From contig JAVLUZ010000734.1 in the NCBI GenBank assembly GCA_036768485.1, positions 1 to 64,000 on the forward strand: a DNA stretch of 64,000 nucleotides, in the 5' to 3' direction. The stretch's first letter is position 1, and each line of letters starts with the position of its first letter. This DNA comes from Mermis nigrescens (lineage: Eukaryota > Nematoda > Enoplea > Mermithida > Mermithidae). The notes under the pieces are model-generated. The model saw nothing but the letters and a program-made list of their open reading frames with translations, had not been told where the DNA came from and made no database searches. Shown piece by piece: positions 1-11,417 of the stretch. Made by a program: the position numbers and the translations under genes.

Positions 1-519
1 AATAAGCCTTTGAATGGTGTGTTATTTCTTTGATCGCCACTATTTTTCTTCAAGTTTAATAAGTTTTATAGTTATTTTTCTAAACAAAGAAAGCTATACA
101 TTCCCTTCTTCCATTTCAGTAGTGTATTCCAACTGGAACAGGCTTATCATTTCATTTATCTTTGGCAATGACTCAGCTGAATGGTATTTATTCTGTTTTT
201 CTTCTGCATTGCTATTATTTTTGTCTTCTCTTGTAAATGCTTTTAAAAATTATAAAGCTTTCCTTCGTTTTCAATGGTAAATTTCACTTCTCTGTAGTTA
301 CTACTTTTGGCCTCATCAGTGCAATAAATACCTCTTCTGGCTCAGGACCCCAGACTGAATCTATAAAGTCTCCATTGCATCATTGGATCCCTGAGCAGTA
401 TTTCTTGGCTTCTTCTGCCTTTTCTTCAGTGGTAAAGTTTTTCCCCTTGTTCAGGATCTTCTTTTCAATCTTTGTCATAGATATGTTGTGCACTACTCAG
501 CTATCTCAGTGATGTTTGC
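1..519. other. Unassigned AT-rich DNA beside the satellite block
   Basis: No gene is recognised. The minus strand has short open stretches rich in Lys and Glu, broken by stops, that look like a decayed coding fragment of unknown origin. Composition is smooth and differs from the TE-rich DNA after 4 kb, so it may share the origin of the adjoining alpha-satellite-like block. Function unknown. Confidence 0.3.
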
Positions 520-3500
520 ATTGAACTCACAGAGTTTAACCATTAACACATAGATACTAAGAAACATTTCTTTCTCAGTAACTGCGAGCGGGAAAATCTA
601 CACAAACAGAAACCACATTGCAATGCCACTAAATCAGTTCAATTGAATTGAACCTTTCAATTGAGACAGAGTTTCTGTTTATGAAACTAGTTCTCAGAAA
701 CGGGATCTTTGTCTTCCCATATGCATTAACATACACGGCAATTTTATTTCTGAGAACTAACACGTAACAGAGTTGAACCTTTCTTTTCACAGAATGCTGT
801 AACAGCACTGTAGAATGCCATCAGACTTGTAATATTTCCATTTGTGCAGCTAGCGCTTCGTATGCTATGGCAGAAACGGCAATCTTCCCATAAAAGTAGA
901 CAGAAGCATTCACAGTCTCATTCCCAGCTAGCAACTGCTTCAACTCACAGAGACTTGAATGATCTTCATAGAGCAGATTGTAAAGACTCTGTAAAGTCTG
1001 CAAGTGCTTTTCAGACCTTGGAGGATTTCGTTGGAAACGGGATCAACTCTGCTAGAAATAGTGACACAGTAACTTCTTTGTGTATCATCAACTCCTCATT
1101 CAACTCACAGAGTAAACACTCTGTTTTGTTTTCCATTCAAGTGCTTTGGATTTCTGAGGCCTATTTCGTTGGAAATTTCATGTTTCAAGTCCTAGACAGA
1201 AACTATCCTCAGAATTCTCATTCTGCGTGCTTTCCAACTAACTAAATCAACTCAACTAACAGAGTTCATCAACCTTTTCACAGAGTAGTTTCAAAACAGC
1301 ATGCTTGTAAACTTGAAACCAGTTAGTGCTAGCTCTTTCCTTCGTTGGAAATGTTCGTATAAAACTACTACAAATAGAAGCTTTGCATTCATTCTGATGT
1401 GTGTGCCTTTTCACAGAGTTTGTACTAATCAATCTGAAACACTACTTTTCCTTTTTGTCTCAGAGCTCATCTTCCTTTGGAAAAGCGCTTCTTCCCATAA
1501 AACACAGACAGAATTCGCCCAGTCATTGCACGTGTGTGTGTGTCACAGTTTGAACCTTGCTATCTCAGCTTCCGAACATTATTTAAGAAATCCCGCTTCC
1601 AAAGCCCTAGGCAATGCTATTGAACACTTGCAGATACTACAGAATATGAATTTTTCCTAAAAGTTCTGAAAGGCAGATGTGTGTCCATAAACACATACCC
1701 AACACAATCACAAAATTTCTTCAGTATGTCTACTAGTTTATAGATAGCATGTCTACTTTTGTACTTTTAATCACGAATTCGTTTTCCAATCTTCAAACAC
1801 AGCGCTCCAAATACAACTGGCAGCAGAATCCAGAGTGTTTCCAAACTGCTCAAACCAAACATCGTGTGTCAGTTAAAAACACAACACAAAGAACTCTCTC
1901 AGTTTGTCAACAATCTACTTGAAGTCATCCCGTTTCCCGCAGAGTGCTTCGGCGTTTGAATATACGGTTATGGAAACTCTATAGAGATTTTCTAACAGCT
2001 CGTTCAACTCTGTTGAAATACATGATCACAAAGAAGATTCCTGAGTCATTCTGGCTAATCAACTTGGGCGAACACCTGCTGTATCACAGGACTCACAATC
2101 TGAACGTTTGTCTAGCATGAACAAATTTTCAAACCGCTCGGACTCAACAAACCTCAACATTTCTAGTTAAACTTATACGGGATGAATTCCCATTCAATGC
2201 CATTCTGCAAATATCCTTTAAGACTTCAAAGATAGTGTTAACGCTGAACGCACAAGATCGTTGACTGTGCAGTTAAAATATCCAATGCTGCTAAAGCTTT
2301 TAGTTGTTTCCAACGAAATCCTGAAAGCGCTTCTCCACCTGCAGATTCCAAACTGTGTTTCAAACTGCTTCAAAGAAACTCCATGGTATGATGTCTGCAT
2401 AAAATATAAATAAATTTTTGCAGATTTTCTATTAGAACTGAACTGTTTAGATGCAAATAAAACCTCAATCAAAAGGTGAATCTTTCAGTTTCTTCAGCTG
2501 CGATAGTATAATGAAACACAGATACCATTCAAACAAAACCACAGATTGATCAACAAACAATTACATAGCTTCTTTACAACTATGAATATGAGGACTACAT
2601 CAATCAGTTTCTCATTCTGAGTTTGTCAGAAAAAACACAAATTTTCTTTTACTCCTAATAGACTCTTTCCAAACTCCTAGACATGAAAGAATGCTTGTTA
2701 ATATTTGTATTTATTTCCCCTTTTCACATGAAGCACAAAATCGTTTCATATACAAATGGAATTATAAAATAATTAGTTGAACCAACACAACACACAAACA
2801 AAATACGATTCTGTGTAAACTTAGCTGCGTAATGTTACAAATATAATTTATCAGAATCAGCTGCAATGTTCAACACATTTCTCAAATTCCGTTTCTTACT
2901 TGTCAACATCTGTCTACTTTTTAGTAGCTCATTTCATTTCACTGCGCTCTGTCAAATTTTCATTTCCCATACTATTAATCAACCTTTTGGCACAATCTGA
3001 AGCAAAATCATTTCACCTATCACTGGAAACAAAGTTTCTGAGAGCTACTAGTTTCCATTAACATTGCTGATTCTGCAAGACTGCTGTGGCACAAAGATAT
3101 TTTAATTCAGGCGCTTCCTATGAAAGGTTCTACATTTCTCATTTCGTTAGTTAGCCATTTCAACATATGAAATCGTTCAATCTTTTCAACACTGAACTCT
3201 TCACATCACAGAGAACTTTCTGAGGCATTCAAACACGAAGATATTATCCTGCAGGGCATCATCAAATCTCAGAATTCAATCAGAAACACTTCGTTTGCAA
3301 AGGACACAGCGCTCAGAATCAGGCATTCAGAAGATTCTACGTTTCCAACAATGTCTTCCAACATCAGAACGGTTCAACAATCTTTTGCACAGACAAACTG
3401 TATCAACGTTTCAGCTGAACACTGTTGAAAGGCCTGTTACTGAAGTTTCTGAGAATCATTCTGTGTAGGTAGTATTTCCAACGCCGTGAGTGCGCTTCCT

Positions 3501-3650
3501 CAAGGCCTGAAATCTCCATTCAAACTCTTCCAAACAGAGTCCTCTCAAACCGCTAGGAAGCAATCGTTCAATTTTCAATTGAACGCACACCTCAAACAAA
3601 CACTAGCTATGAAGATTTTAAGATGAGTTAGTTATTTCCCGTTTCAAAGT
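520..3650. repeat. Alpha-satellite-like degenerate tandem repeat
   Basis: The motif TCAACTCACAGAG or a close variant recurs, ending near 534, 772, 952, 1112, 1264 and 1428, a spacing of about 150-180 bp after the first gap. Between occurrences come the other landmarks of primate alpha-satellite monomers in the right order: TAGAGCAG, TCTGCAAGTG, a TTTGAGGCC-like stretch, TTCGTTGGAAACGGGA, CCCATAAAA and AGACAGAAG. From about 1,780 the same landmarks appear in reverse complement (for example GCGCTCCAAATA at 1,803, GCGCTTCTCC with CTGCAGATTCC near 2,328, and TTTCTGAGAATCATTCTGT near 3,445). Monomers carry many indels and are much more diverged than typical human alpha satellite. The homology is judged by eye against the remembered consensus; origin (native, contaminant or chimeric join) is open. 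Confidence 0.7.
1026..1042 (+). promoter_or_regulatory. CENP-B box-like motif
   Basis: The 17-mer TTTCGTTGGAAACGGGA matches the alpha-satellite CENP-B box (YTTCGTTGGAARCGGGA) at every position, including all nine bases essential for CENP-B binding. Mutated versions occur in neighbouring monomers, near 1,163 and 1,343 and, in reverse, near 1,927, 2,308 and 3,475. Whether any protein binds here is unknown. Confidence 0.7.
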
Positions 3651-4098
3651 GTTTAAGAATATCTCCCGTGGCATACGGCACAAGGCTTCTTCCAACAACA
3701 CCGCTTGTCCTATCCGCATATTCCAGATACTCCAAAAAAACAAACTATAGACTCTAACTGTTTATAGGAATGTTTACCTTTCATATGAAATGGCATGTTC
3801 ACCTTTCTTTCTGAGGCTCAGTGGTATAGTTTTATCTCAGCTTGTATTCTCCAAAGCGTCAAAGTCAAAGCCCATTCTTCCAGAAAAAAAAATTAGGCAG
3901 ATTTCAACACCTATGATAAGAAATATTCAGATTTTGAAACCAGTGAGGCAAACTCCTTTGAGACTTACAAAAAGGTAAAAAGCAGCCTGCTGCACGCGGC
4001 CTGTCGCTCGTCGATGCCGAAATCGGTTTAAAGTTCGGACCGTCTCTCTAAAACAAGAGTGTATTTTGAAAAACGCTGACGCTCAAGACCTTCGTGCC
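3651..4098. other. Transition zone without recognised features
   Basis: No gene or repeat recognised. Satellite-like motifs fade after about 3,650 and GC content rises near 3,990-4,040. A join between two sequence types lies somewhere in this stretch. Confidence 0.4.
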
Positions 4099-4299
4099 AC
4101 CGCTTTTACTTTGCTCGCTCATTGCTAACTCAGTATTGAGTGTAAACAAAAGAAAAAAACACGGGCATCGGATTTTTTAATCATCCATCGATTAAAAAAA
4201 CCGCACCTCCCAGGTGTGTGCCGTTGTTGCTGTGAGGGGGGACACAAAGTTCGCACTCGCTGTGATAAACATATAAGAAAAAGGATGGCCAAGTATATT

Positions 4300-4325
4300 A
4301 TAGGTAGCGCTATCGCGCTACCTAT
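4300..4325. repeat. Terminal palindrome of the 2.84-kb unit
   Basis: Perfect inverted repeat ATAGGTAGCGC-TATC-GCGCTACCTAT: 11-bp stem and 4-base loop. It marks the end of the partial upstream unit in copy A. Confidence 0.85.
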
Positions 4326-7140
4326 TATAATAAGTTTAACATATGTATTCATTAACTGCAGTCTTTTCCATTCCAAATGGTGTATTTCCGATTTACGGCT
4401 TATTAATGTACATGATTACAATAAAGCTGCATAACTTTGTCGACTTCTGTGCACATTAGTGTGATTGCTGGTTCATTTGAAACCACTTTTGCTGGCAATT
4501 TACATCGATTAAACGATTGCTCTCCATGTGCAAGATTTTGAGAAACATATTATAAACACGGCTAAGAAGGATTTAACTTCAATGCAACCCATTTTAGACA
4601 AAATTACACCTCTTCAATGATCTAAGGACACTTGAACATAATTTTTAAATCACTTTAGATGACTTTTGAGGGTTAACAAACTCACTAAATTGATGTCTCA
4701 CATATGAATCCTTGAAAATTTCTTGACTTCAGTTACATAGTCTCTGCAAGTCTATCGAATTAAGGTTAAGACGTAATGTAAACTTTACACAAACACATAG
4801 CGTAAAGAATATTTTAGTCGGATTCGTAATTTTGATATTGCTCCGATATTATTTTCAATATTTATGGAAAAATGAGTCTCCATAATGTTTTGAAGACAAA
4901 TAAACATTAGGTTTAAACCACTTTGCAATACTGCTGAGTGTAAGCAAGAGCGCCCAACTGACGTATATATTTCATTCCCTGTAAATTTTTAGATCTCAGG
5001 AAAAAAATTTCGCTTTTTGCAATGCTCTAGAACAAAGGCTAACATGCAGTGTAAAAATTACTCGGATATTATGATCAACATTCATGAAAAAATTATGTCT
5101 CTACAATGGTCTGAGGACAAATAAACAATGAATGTAAACTACTTTACATCACTGTTGGATGTAAACAAACGCGCCTACGTGACGTCTCACATTTGATCCT
5201 TTGAAAATTTTTAGACTCCAGGGAAAAATTAGGTTTCTGGAATGCTCAAAAACCAAGATAAATACATATGTAGTGTAAACTTCATGTAAACACCTATTGT
5301 AAAGAAAATTTTGGTCAGATTCGTAATTTTGATATTGTTCCGATATTACGATTAATATTTATGAAAAAAATTAAGCCTCCATAATGTTCTATGTGCAAAC
5401 TAACAATTGGTGTAAACCACTTTACAACACTGTAGAGTGTAAACATATGCGCCAGACTGGCATATCAAATTTGGTTCCTGGTCCATTTCTAGACTTGATA
5501 ATCGTGTCCCTGACTCATAACCAGAGAAGCAGGCAGAAAAAACAAGACAGAAACGCATTTTAAACACCAAAATTTTGACTTTACACTCGCTGAATATTAA
5601 TGTATAGACAATTTGCTTTGACATGCACCCGATATAAAGCACTTTATTCTTATTCTATTAGACTTATCCCGACTTCTGGACGGAGAAAGTGGAACAAAAA
5701 CGCAACAAAAACGTTTTTTCCATCATTTAGAACACTGTAAACTTTAAAATTCCGTACCGAACTCCCCATTGAGTTTAAAGAAATTCGGTTTGGTACAATT
5801 TGTAGCTTTTAAATCGTAGTACATTCCGGTGTGCCAAAATTCTCTTGCAAAAATTATTTGGTATGATTTATTAATCAAAATTCGGAAAAAACGTGTTTTT
5901 TCGCCCATTTTTTACCTCTAATTTCGAACTTTACACCCCCATAAATAACTCAATATTGCGTTTTTTAAATGCGGTTTGCTGCGATGTGTAGCCCCTGAGA
6001 GGCACTTTATTACTGCTGTATTCAATTCACCCTTACTCATAAGCGGGAAAATTTGGCAGAGAAATCTTAGTTAAAATCCGTTTTTTTACACCATCCACTA
6101 GAGTGTAAACTTTAAACCCCAGGATCTAACTCACCATTAAGCATAGAAGACTTTGCTTATATACAGAATGTAGCCCTTGATCCGCTCTACATTTCTGTCA
6201 AAAAACATTTCGAAAAACTCATAACCGGACTTAGTATCGGACATAAGCAGGTTGAAAACTCGACCAAAAAGTGCTTTTTTACCCCAGATTTTCGCACTCT
6301 TTACACTGCCATTCGATAACTAATGCGAATTTCTAAAAACAAAAGAAGTGCCATCTGTAGAATTCATCCCTCTATTATCCTATGCCGTTCAATTCTTCGA
6401 GTCATCAATACTCAGTTGTCCATATGCCGCATTATAAATGTCCCAAAATTTGTCCCATGTTATAACGTTACACAAAAACTTTACACCTTCTTTACACAGT
6501 CAGTTTTGCGTTTCAAGAAAAACAAAAAAACAAGGGCAGCGAATTTTTTTATTTTCTTTCTTTTAAAAAAAACCGCACCTTCCAGAAGTGTCCCGTTATA
6601 GCTGTAGGGGGTGCACAGGTGTTAGAGGTACCCAAGTATATTATAGGTACGCGCTAACAATAAACCGCCTCTAAATTCGAGAATATTACTTTAAAAAAAA
6701 TTAAAAAAGTCTCCCCTAGATTTTTTAACCGTCTACATTTTGAAACCAATCAGACTGCATAGAATGTAAAACTGAGTTAGATATGCTTGGCCACATGAAA
6801 ACTGTAAAAAAACCGTCTAATTTACACTCCTGTGCAACAACCGATGAGTGTAAAGAAATTTTAAGACCAGATTCGTAACCTACTAATTAGGGGAAACATT
6901 TTTAAAAAAAATTGGCCCTCCGCAAATTATTTGAATTTTTGGTGTAAACTTTACACACTCACGACGCGCTCGGTGTTGAGTGTAAACAAGAAAAAAATGG
7001 GGGCACTAAGTTTTTTTATTATCTACCATTTAAAAAAAACCGCACCCCTCAGATGTGTGCCGTTATAGCTGTGAGGGGGGGACACAAATTTCGCACTCGC
7101 TGTGAAAAACATATAAGAAAAAAGGGTGGCCAAGTATATT

Positions 7141-7166
7141 ATAGGTAGCGCTATCGCGCTACCTAT
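7141..7166. repeat. Terminal palindrome of the 2.84-kb unit
   Basis: Identical 26-bp hairpin at the 3' end of the complete unit of copy A. Similarity to copy B stops one or two bases beyond it, so this hairpin defines the element end. Confidence 0.85.
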
Positions 7167-7167
7167 G

Positions 7168-8060
7168 ATTTAAAACCAGTAGGACCACCTTTTGTACCAA
7201 CAGTAGTCTGGAAAAACAAACACAAAATACACTGTTTCTTCAAGTTATTCACGTTCAATGGACTTCAAATATTCATCAGCTTTGTTTTCATCAATTTTTG
7301 ATTTTGGATGAAAGTTTTGTTTAATAAGTATCTATTTCATAACACATCATAAAATTTCAATCAGATTTTAGACATTTGAATGGAATCACGTGTCAAATGA
7401 AGACTTCATTTTTAAAATAAGTTTCATTGACAACATGCACTGCTTCATGTTTTAAATTGTTTTCTCATAGTGAAATCCATTTTTTATTGACTCCTGCTGA
7501 GCGCTCCAGACTTAATACTACATTATATGTTCTTCTAGGAAATTAAAGTAACTAATTTGCAGTAAATTTGGGATACCTTATTAAGGACGAGAACCAAACG
7601 TTTCATATCAGCGCATTGAAAACAACCTGTATTAAAATGGGTCAGCCTCCAAACTTAAACATCATTATTTGTATCTTTGCTGTGTCGCTAAGGAACAGTA
7701 ATTATTGACTTTGGTGCAAACTAATTAAATTTGGATTCACCCATAATTCCTCATAAGCCTATTTAATTGACTAAACGTGAATAAAGATCCAGCAATTTTT
7801 GTCAAAAATATATACATTTTGTGCTCTTTTAGGCACAAAGAATTTATTGGAACGCGAAATAAAAATATAATAATTCGATAATCCACCTAAGAAAATAGCA
7901 AGAAGCTAATCGCACTGTTGTTGACAACCGGTTAAGATTGTACTAGATCGCTAAAACAATACAACGTTACGTAAACTGTAGGAGTGCTTAAACTTTTGAG
8001 CGGCACTGTACATACGTGCCGCTGCGTTACGCAAACTCGTGTTGAAAGTATGAAATGCTT
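7168..8060. other. Intergenic AT-rich DNA downstream of RPA43
   Basis: About 0.9 kb without a recognisable gene or repeat. It lies 3' of the RPA43 stop codon, so it should hold that gene's 3' UTR and polyadenylation site. AATAAA occurs on the minus strand (plus-strand tttatt) but no single site can be chosen. Confidence 0.3.
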
Positions 8061-8251
8061 CTATTCAACAATTTTGCCTCTTAACTGCAACAAATTATTG
8101 TGAATATGTATAGCAGTAACTTTAAATTTCACGGTATCGCCAATTTGTGGAATGTTCTTTAGTTTGGTCTTCTCCTTTCGCCACATATTAGCAGTGACGA
8201 AACCGTGAACACAACACACTATTTGACTTTCATCGACCCTCGTGACAATAC
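8061..8251 (-). CDS. RPA43: RPA43 exon 3: OB-fold domain and stop
   Basis: Last exon of an RNA polymerase I subunit RPA43 (POLR1F) homologue. In Pol I, RPA43 pairs with RPA14 to form the stalk and contacts the initiation factor Rrn3/TIF-IA in the nucleolus. The exon encodes 62 residues with the family OB-fold pattern: CCVHGFVTAN (like CLVHGCFNAS in human), then IGDTVKFKVTA, then LRGKIVE and a TAG stop. The acceptor is tttctttag at 8,252 and the first two bases complete a Ser codon begun in exon 2 (phase 1). The protein stops six residues after the LRGK strand, without the long Lys-rich tail of the human protein. The first bases of this exon repeat the first bases of the preceding intron. Confidence 0.85.
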
Positions 8252-8392
8252 CTAAAGAAATAAATCGCAATGATCCCGACAGAAAAGCGGGAAAAAATAT
8301 TCATGTCAAAAAGTTACACAGTTAAGATAAGGATATGTTGAGACAACAAAGAACAAAAGGAAAATGACTCCCGAAAATACGTTTTCAGTTTA

Positions 8393-8447
8393 TTTACTGA
8401 ATTGTGCGAAGAACCTATTCGCTTCGTACTTCGCACAGCTCAGTAAA
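8393..8447. repeat. Hairpin in RPA43 intron 2
   Basis: Inverted repeat with arms TTTACTGAATTGTGCGAAG and CTTCGCACAGCTCAGTAAA, imperfect, separated by about 17 bases. It lies within the 501-base intron between exons 2 and 3 and may be the remnant of a foldback or MITE-like insertion. Confidence 0.6.
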
Positions 8448-8752
8448 TGATAAAAAGATTTCAAATAAAAAGCGCACAGTAACAAAGGTAAGCCATCAAT
8501 GGTAAGTTCAAATAAAGTATTATGGAAATTTCGGTACAAAAAGTTCCTGAAAGTTCAACTGTTTTTCTACGCTGAAATTCGAACGTTTCTAAATTTCAGA
8601 TTTTGTCGACAAGTCCATGTAAAGTCGATTAATTTTCATTATACCTACGATAGTGTAGTATCTGTTACAGAAACAGCAGAAAAAATTAAGAAAGATAAGC
8701 ACAGGACATCAAATTTCTCTTTGATTCAAAGCAAATAAAAAAGTGACAATAC

Positions 8753-8895
8753 TATCAATGACCATTCCGACTTTCGGTTTAAAAACTACATATTCGACTT
8801 CTGCACGTATGTGAAGGCAAGGATGATCTTCAATTATTGGCACCAGTCTTCTGACTGCCTTGATCTGTCTGTAGGCCAAAGGCACACCGTCTAGT
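8753..8895 (-). CDS. RPA43: RPA43 exon 2
   Basis: Internal exon of 143 nt encoding 47 whole codons. It begins LDGVPLAYRQIKAV, matching LLGVPIAYDNIKVV of human RPA43, and ends EVEYVVFKPKVGMVID, matching EADFVIFCPEPGQKLM. This is the end of the N-terminal Rpb7-N-like (tip) region and the start of the OB fold. The acceptor is attattttcag; the donor is A|gtattgt. The entry phase (one base completing a Lys codon) and exit phase (one base of a Ser codon) fit exons 1 and 3 exactly, which strongly supports the model. Confidence 0.85.
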
Positions 8896-9357
8896 CTGAA
8901 AATAATATCCTTAGCATTATTATTTAAATCAATCCAGTGACATAGCGAAACATGAACAATTTCACAGCCAAATCCATCAAAAGACCGTCAAAAAAGGCTG
9001 TCGCATTTTAGATCAAAATTTTTTGCTAATTCAAGATATAAGTGTAGGCTAAAAAAGGAATAAGAACACATCCAGTTTTATAATGATAAAGAATTAAGAA
9101 TTTAATCAGTCCAGCACAAATAAATCTTGAAAATCAGATCATTTTGACACAATTTTGGGCATTTTATTGGTAAACAAGAGGAAAATTATCAGGAAAAAGT
9201 TGACAACATTACTACGGGGTGGTTGGATATACCTGGGCAGCATCCAAATCCTTGGGTTGATCGGTGCAAAACTGGCCAAAAATTTAAAAAAACATGCCGA
9301 AAATTCAATCTGGGTTTCTATCGATTTTTAGAGGGTCTTTTAGACTCTGGGGTCTTA

Positions 9358-9620
9358 ACCAGACATGCACGGGAAGGGGGCGAGGTTCACAAGGGCTACA
9401 CCATCCAGACTCGAGAAATTGGAAAACTTTGTGGGAAAATGAGGCAAAATGAAGGCCAAAAACAGATTAAGATCGAAAGTTTCCATCAAAAGTGCTTCAA
9501 ATTGATCAGAAACTGTGAAATAACGCTATTTCAGCGCTTATACCAGTTTTTGAAGTCATTTTGGCCCAAAAAAGCTAAATTTTTGACACCCCCCCCAAAT
9601 GGCCATGCTGTGCATCTATG
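9358..9620. repeat. Degenerate MITE copy (family of 52,262)
   Basis: About 260 bp similar to the MITE at 52,262-52,548, including AACTGTG(A/C)AATAAC, CAGCGCTTA, CCAGTTTTT and the same right end, GGCCATGCTGTGCATCTATG. No matching flanking duplication is seen, so it is old or rearranged. It lies in RPA43 intron 1. Another fragment of the family is at 22,799-22,960. Confidence 0.55.
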
Positions 9621-10574
9621 GGAAGCTTCTAAACCCCCACGCGCATGCGTGATCATAAGTAATGCTGTGTTTGACGCATAGCAAAACTGTGAACGCTTTT
9701 TGAAACAGCCCTTGTACACACAACTTTTTTACTGTTACAACGAAAAAAGTCGGTGACGTGTCACACGGCCATAGAAACGTTTTTACTATACTGTTTAGCG
9801 TCCGTGAACTCAGAAATGCCAATTTTATTTCTGCTCGCTATTTGTGATATTTTTTCATATTACACTTTAATTGCAATACAACAATTTTGTTATCTCATAT
9901 TTGCTCTTCCAAAAAACAATTATTACTTTCTAATATTTAAAATACTCAAAAACTCATACTTATGATCAGAACATTTCGTATTCCGTTTTTTGGCATATTT
10001 TGTCCCCAAAAATTATGCAGAAAATGCAGAAAATGTTCCATAAACTTAAAACAACCTGGAAGTACTTCTCTGTCAAACCCCTTAACAGAGAAACAGTACC
10101 TGAAGTTAAAACTTTCTCAAGTCTTACATGCATGCGTGATAAGGATGCCTTAGATGCGTACCTTGCTGAAACTTTGGACTAACATTATTTTGAAAAAATT
10201 CATGACAAAAAATAGATTAGCTTTATTTAGATATTCACGTACAATGACATGTTTACTCTAGCATACACTAAAAATTCATTATTCTTCAATCAAAAATGAC
10301 AGAAAAGACTGACCAACAAAACTCCCAAGAAAACAAGGTCAAGTTTAGGTCGCACATTCTAGAAGCCACTTTTAGAAATTCATAAATTAGCAAAGAAAGA
10401 CTAGGCGACAGACTGTTTTATCAAAGTTTTCCAATTAAAAATTCCGTATATCTGGATTTTTGTCAAGGACTAATCCTAATCAAACATTTAGGATGTAAGA
10501 GATATCTATGTAATTCAGGCAAGTGATGTCTGCAAGCAGGGCCGTATATAAGGGGGCGGGGAAGGAGCAGACGC

Positions 10575-10829
10575 CCATACGTGGGCAGCACCAAAATTCT
10601 AGGGGGTGCAAGATTTTTCAAAGATCAAAAATTGTCATACAAATGGTGGTATGGCGGGAAAACACCATTTTTAACGTTTCTTATCGAGCACTATCCATTG
10701 GCATCAAAAAATTGCGGAAAAACAAAAAAATTTTAAAAATTGAATTCTGGAGGATATTTTGGTTTCTGGAGAAGTGTTCGGCCTTTTGTGGGAGTGCATA
10801 CCCCCAAACGCCCCGCACGTCCAAGGTGT
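10575..10829. mobile_element. Small MITE nested in 10,537 element
   Basis: A 255-bp insertion flanked by a perfect 8-bp duplication, gcagacgc. Internal sequence (ACACCATTTTT, GAGCACTATCCATTGGCAT) is shared with 11,183-11,417 and, inverted, 17,074-17,338. Terminal sequence CCATACGTGGG is only loosely inverted at the other end. Confidence 0.75.
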
Positions 10830-11182
10830 GCAGACGCCCCCTCCTTGGCTAGAAAGAAATTTTGAAAAGTAAGATAATGCATGAAAAGATAGAAAAATCA
10901 CATAACTTTGTTATAAAATCTTGAAATTTTCGGCGCTTCGCGTTTGATGTGAAGCATTTCCCATAAGTTTGGTCCAAGCGCGACCAGAAAATGACACTTT
11001 TTATAGCCTTTTGAGTGAAAAAATTGTTTCGAGAAAATTTCGAATTTTATGATCTTAATGGATAAAACAAGTCTAGAAACGTCGAAAGATGCGGTTTGTG
11101 CAAGCTATCCGGACAAATTCTCCGGGATATAGACGAATTTATGTTGGGTCCGCCCAACACATGAACGTAGGGGAGTCGGGGG

Positions 11183-11417
11183 CATAGGTGAGCAGCACCT
11201 AAATTCTGGGGGGGGGTAAAAATTTTTCAAAGGTCAAAAAATGGCCTTTAAAGTGGTCGTATGGCGAAAAAACACCATTTTTTCGACGTTTCTCATCGAG
11301 CACTATCCAATGGCATCAAAAAATCGCTTAAAAAGCAAAAAAATTTTCAAAATTTGAATTCTGGGGGGATATTTCAACTTCTGGGGGTTGCATACCCCTC
11401 CCCTACGCCCACGTGTG
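11183..11417. mobile_element. Small MITE nested in 10,537 element
   Basis: A 235-bp insertion starting CATAGGTGAGCAGC and ending in the inverse of CACACGTGGGCG, flanked by a perfect duplication gtcggggg. Same family as 10,575-10,829. Confidence 0.8.

Larger units (their letters stand above)
4099..7167 (+). repeat. 2.84-kb palindrome-ended repeat, copy A
   Basis: A 3.07-kb segment nearly identical (a few percent substitutions by eye) to 27,803-30,873. It holds the last ~190 bp of one unit (to the palindrome at 4,300-4,325) and then one complete unit, 4,326-7,166 (2,841 bp), ending in the same palindrome. Inside are diverged sub-repeats of about 220-280 bp carrying GTGTAAAC and TTTACAC motifs (for example near 4,680, 4,938, 5,157 and 5,437). 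There is no significant reading frame. Unit ends followed directly by another unit suggest a satellite monomer or a rolling-circle-type non-autonomous element that inserts next to itself; no Helitron CTRR end was recognised. Confidence 0.75.

Noticed and set aside
1..490. Mammalian-looking gene fragment on the minus strand
   Set aside because: Lys/Glu-rich pieces are broken by stops and match no protein I can name.
4125..4434. Paired minus- and plus-strand open frames with similar peptides over the hairpin
   Set aside because: They arise because the palindrome reads alike on both strands; no motif, and the sequence is a non-coding repeat.
5400..6601. Short open frames in the 2.84-kb unit
   Set aside because: Not kept between copies A and B or the older unit.
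7141..7170. Helitron 3' end
   Set aside because: A terminal hairpin is present but no CTRR end, no TC 5' end and no Rep/helicase, so the class cannot be claimed.
9223..9681. 152-codon open frame
   Set aside because: It spans the edge of a degenerate MITE and has no domain; its relatives at 22.8 and 52.3 kb are not open in this frame.
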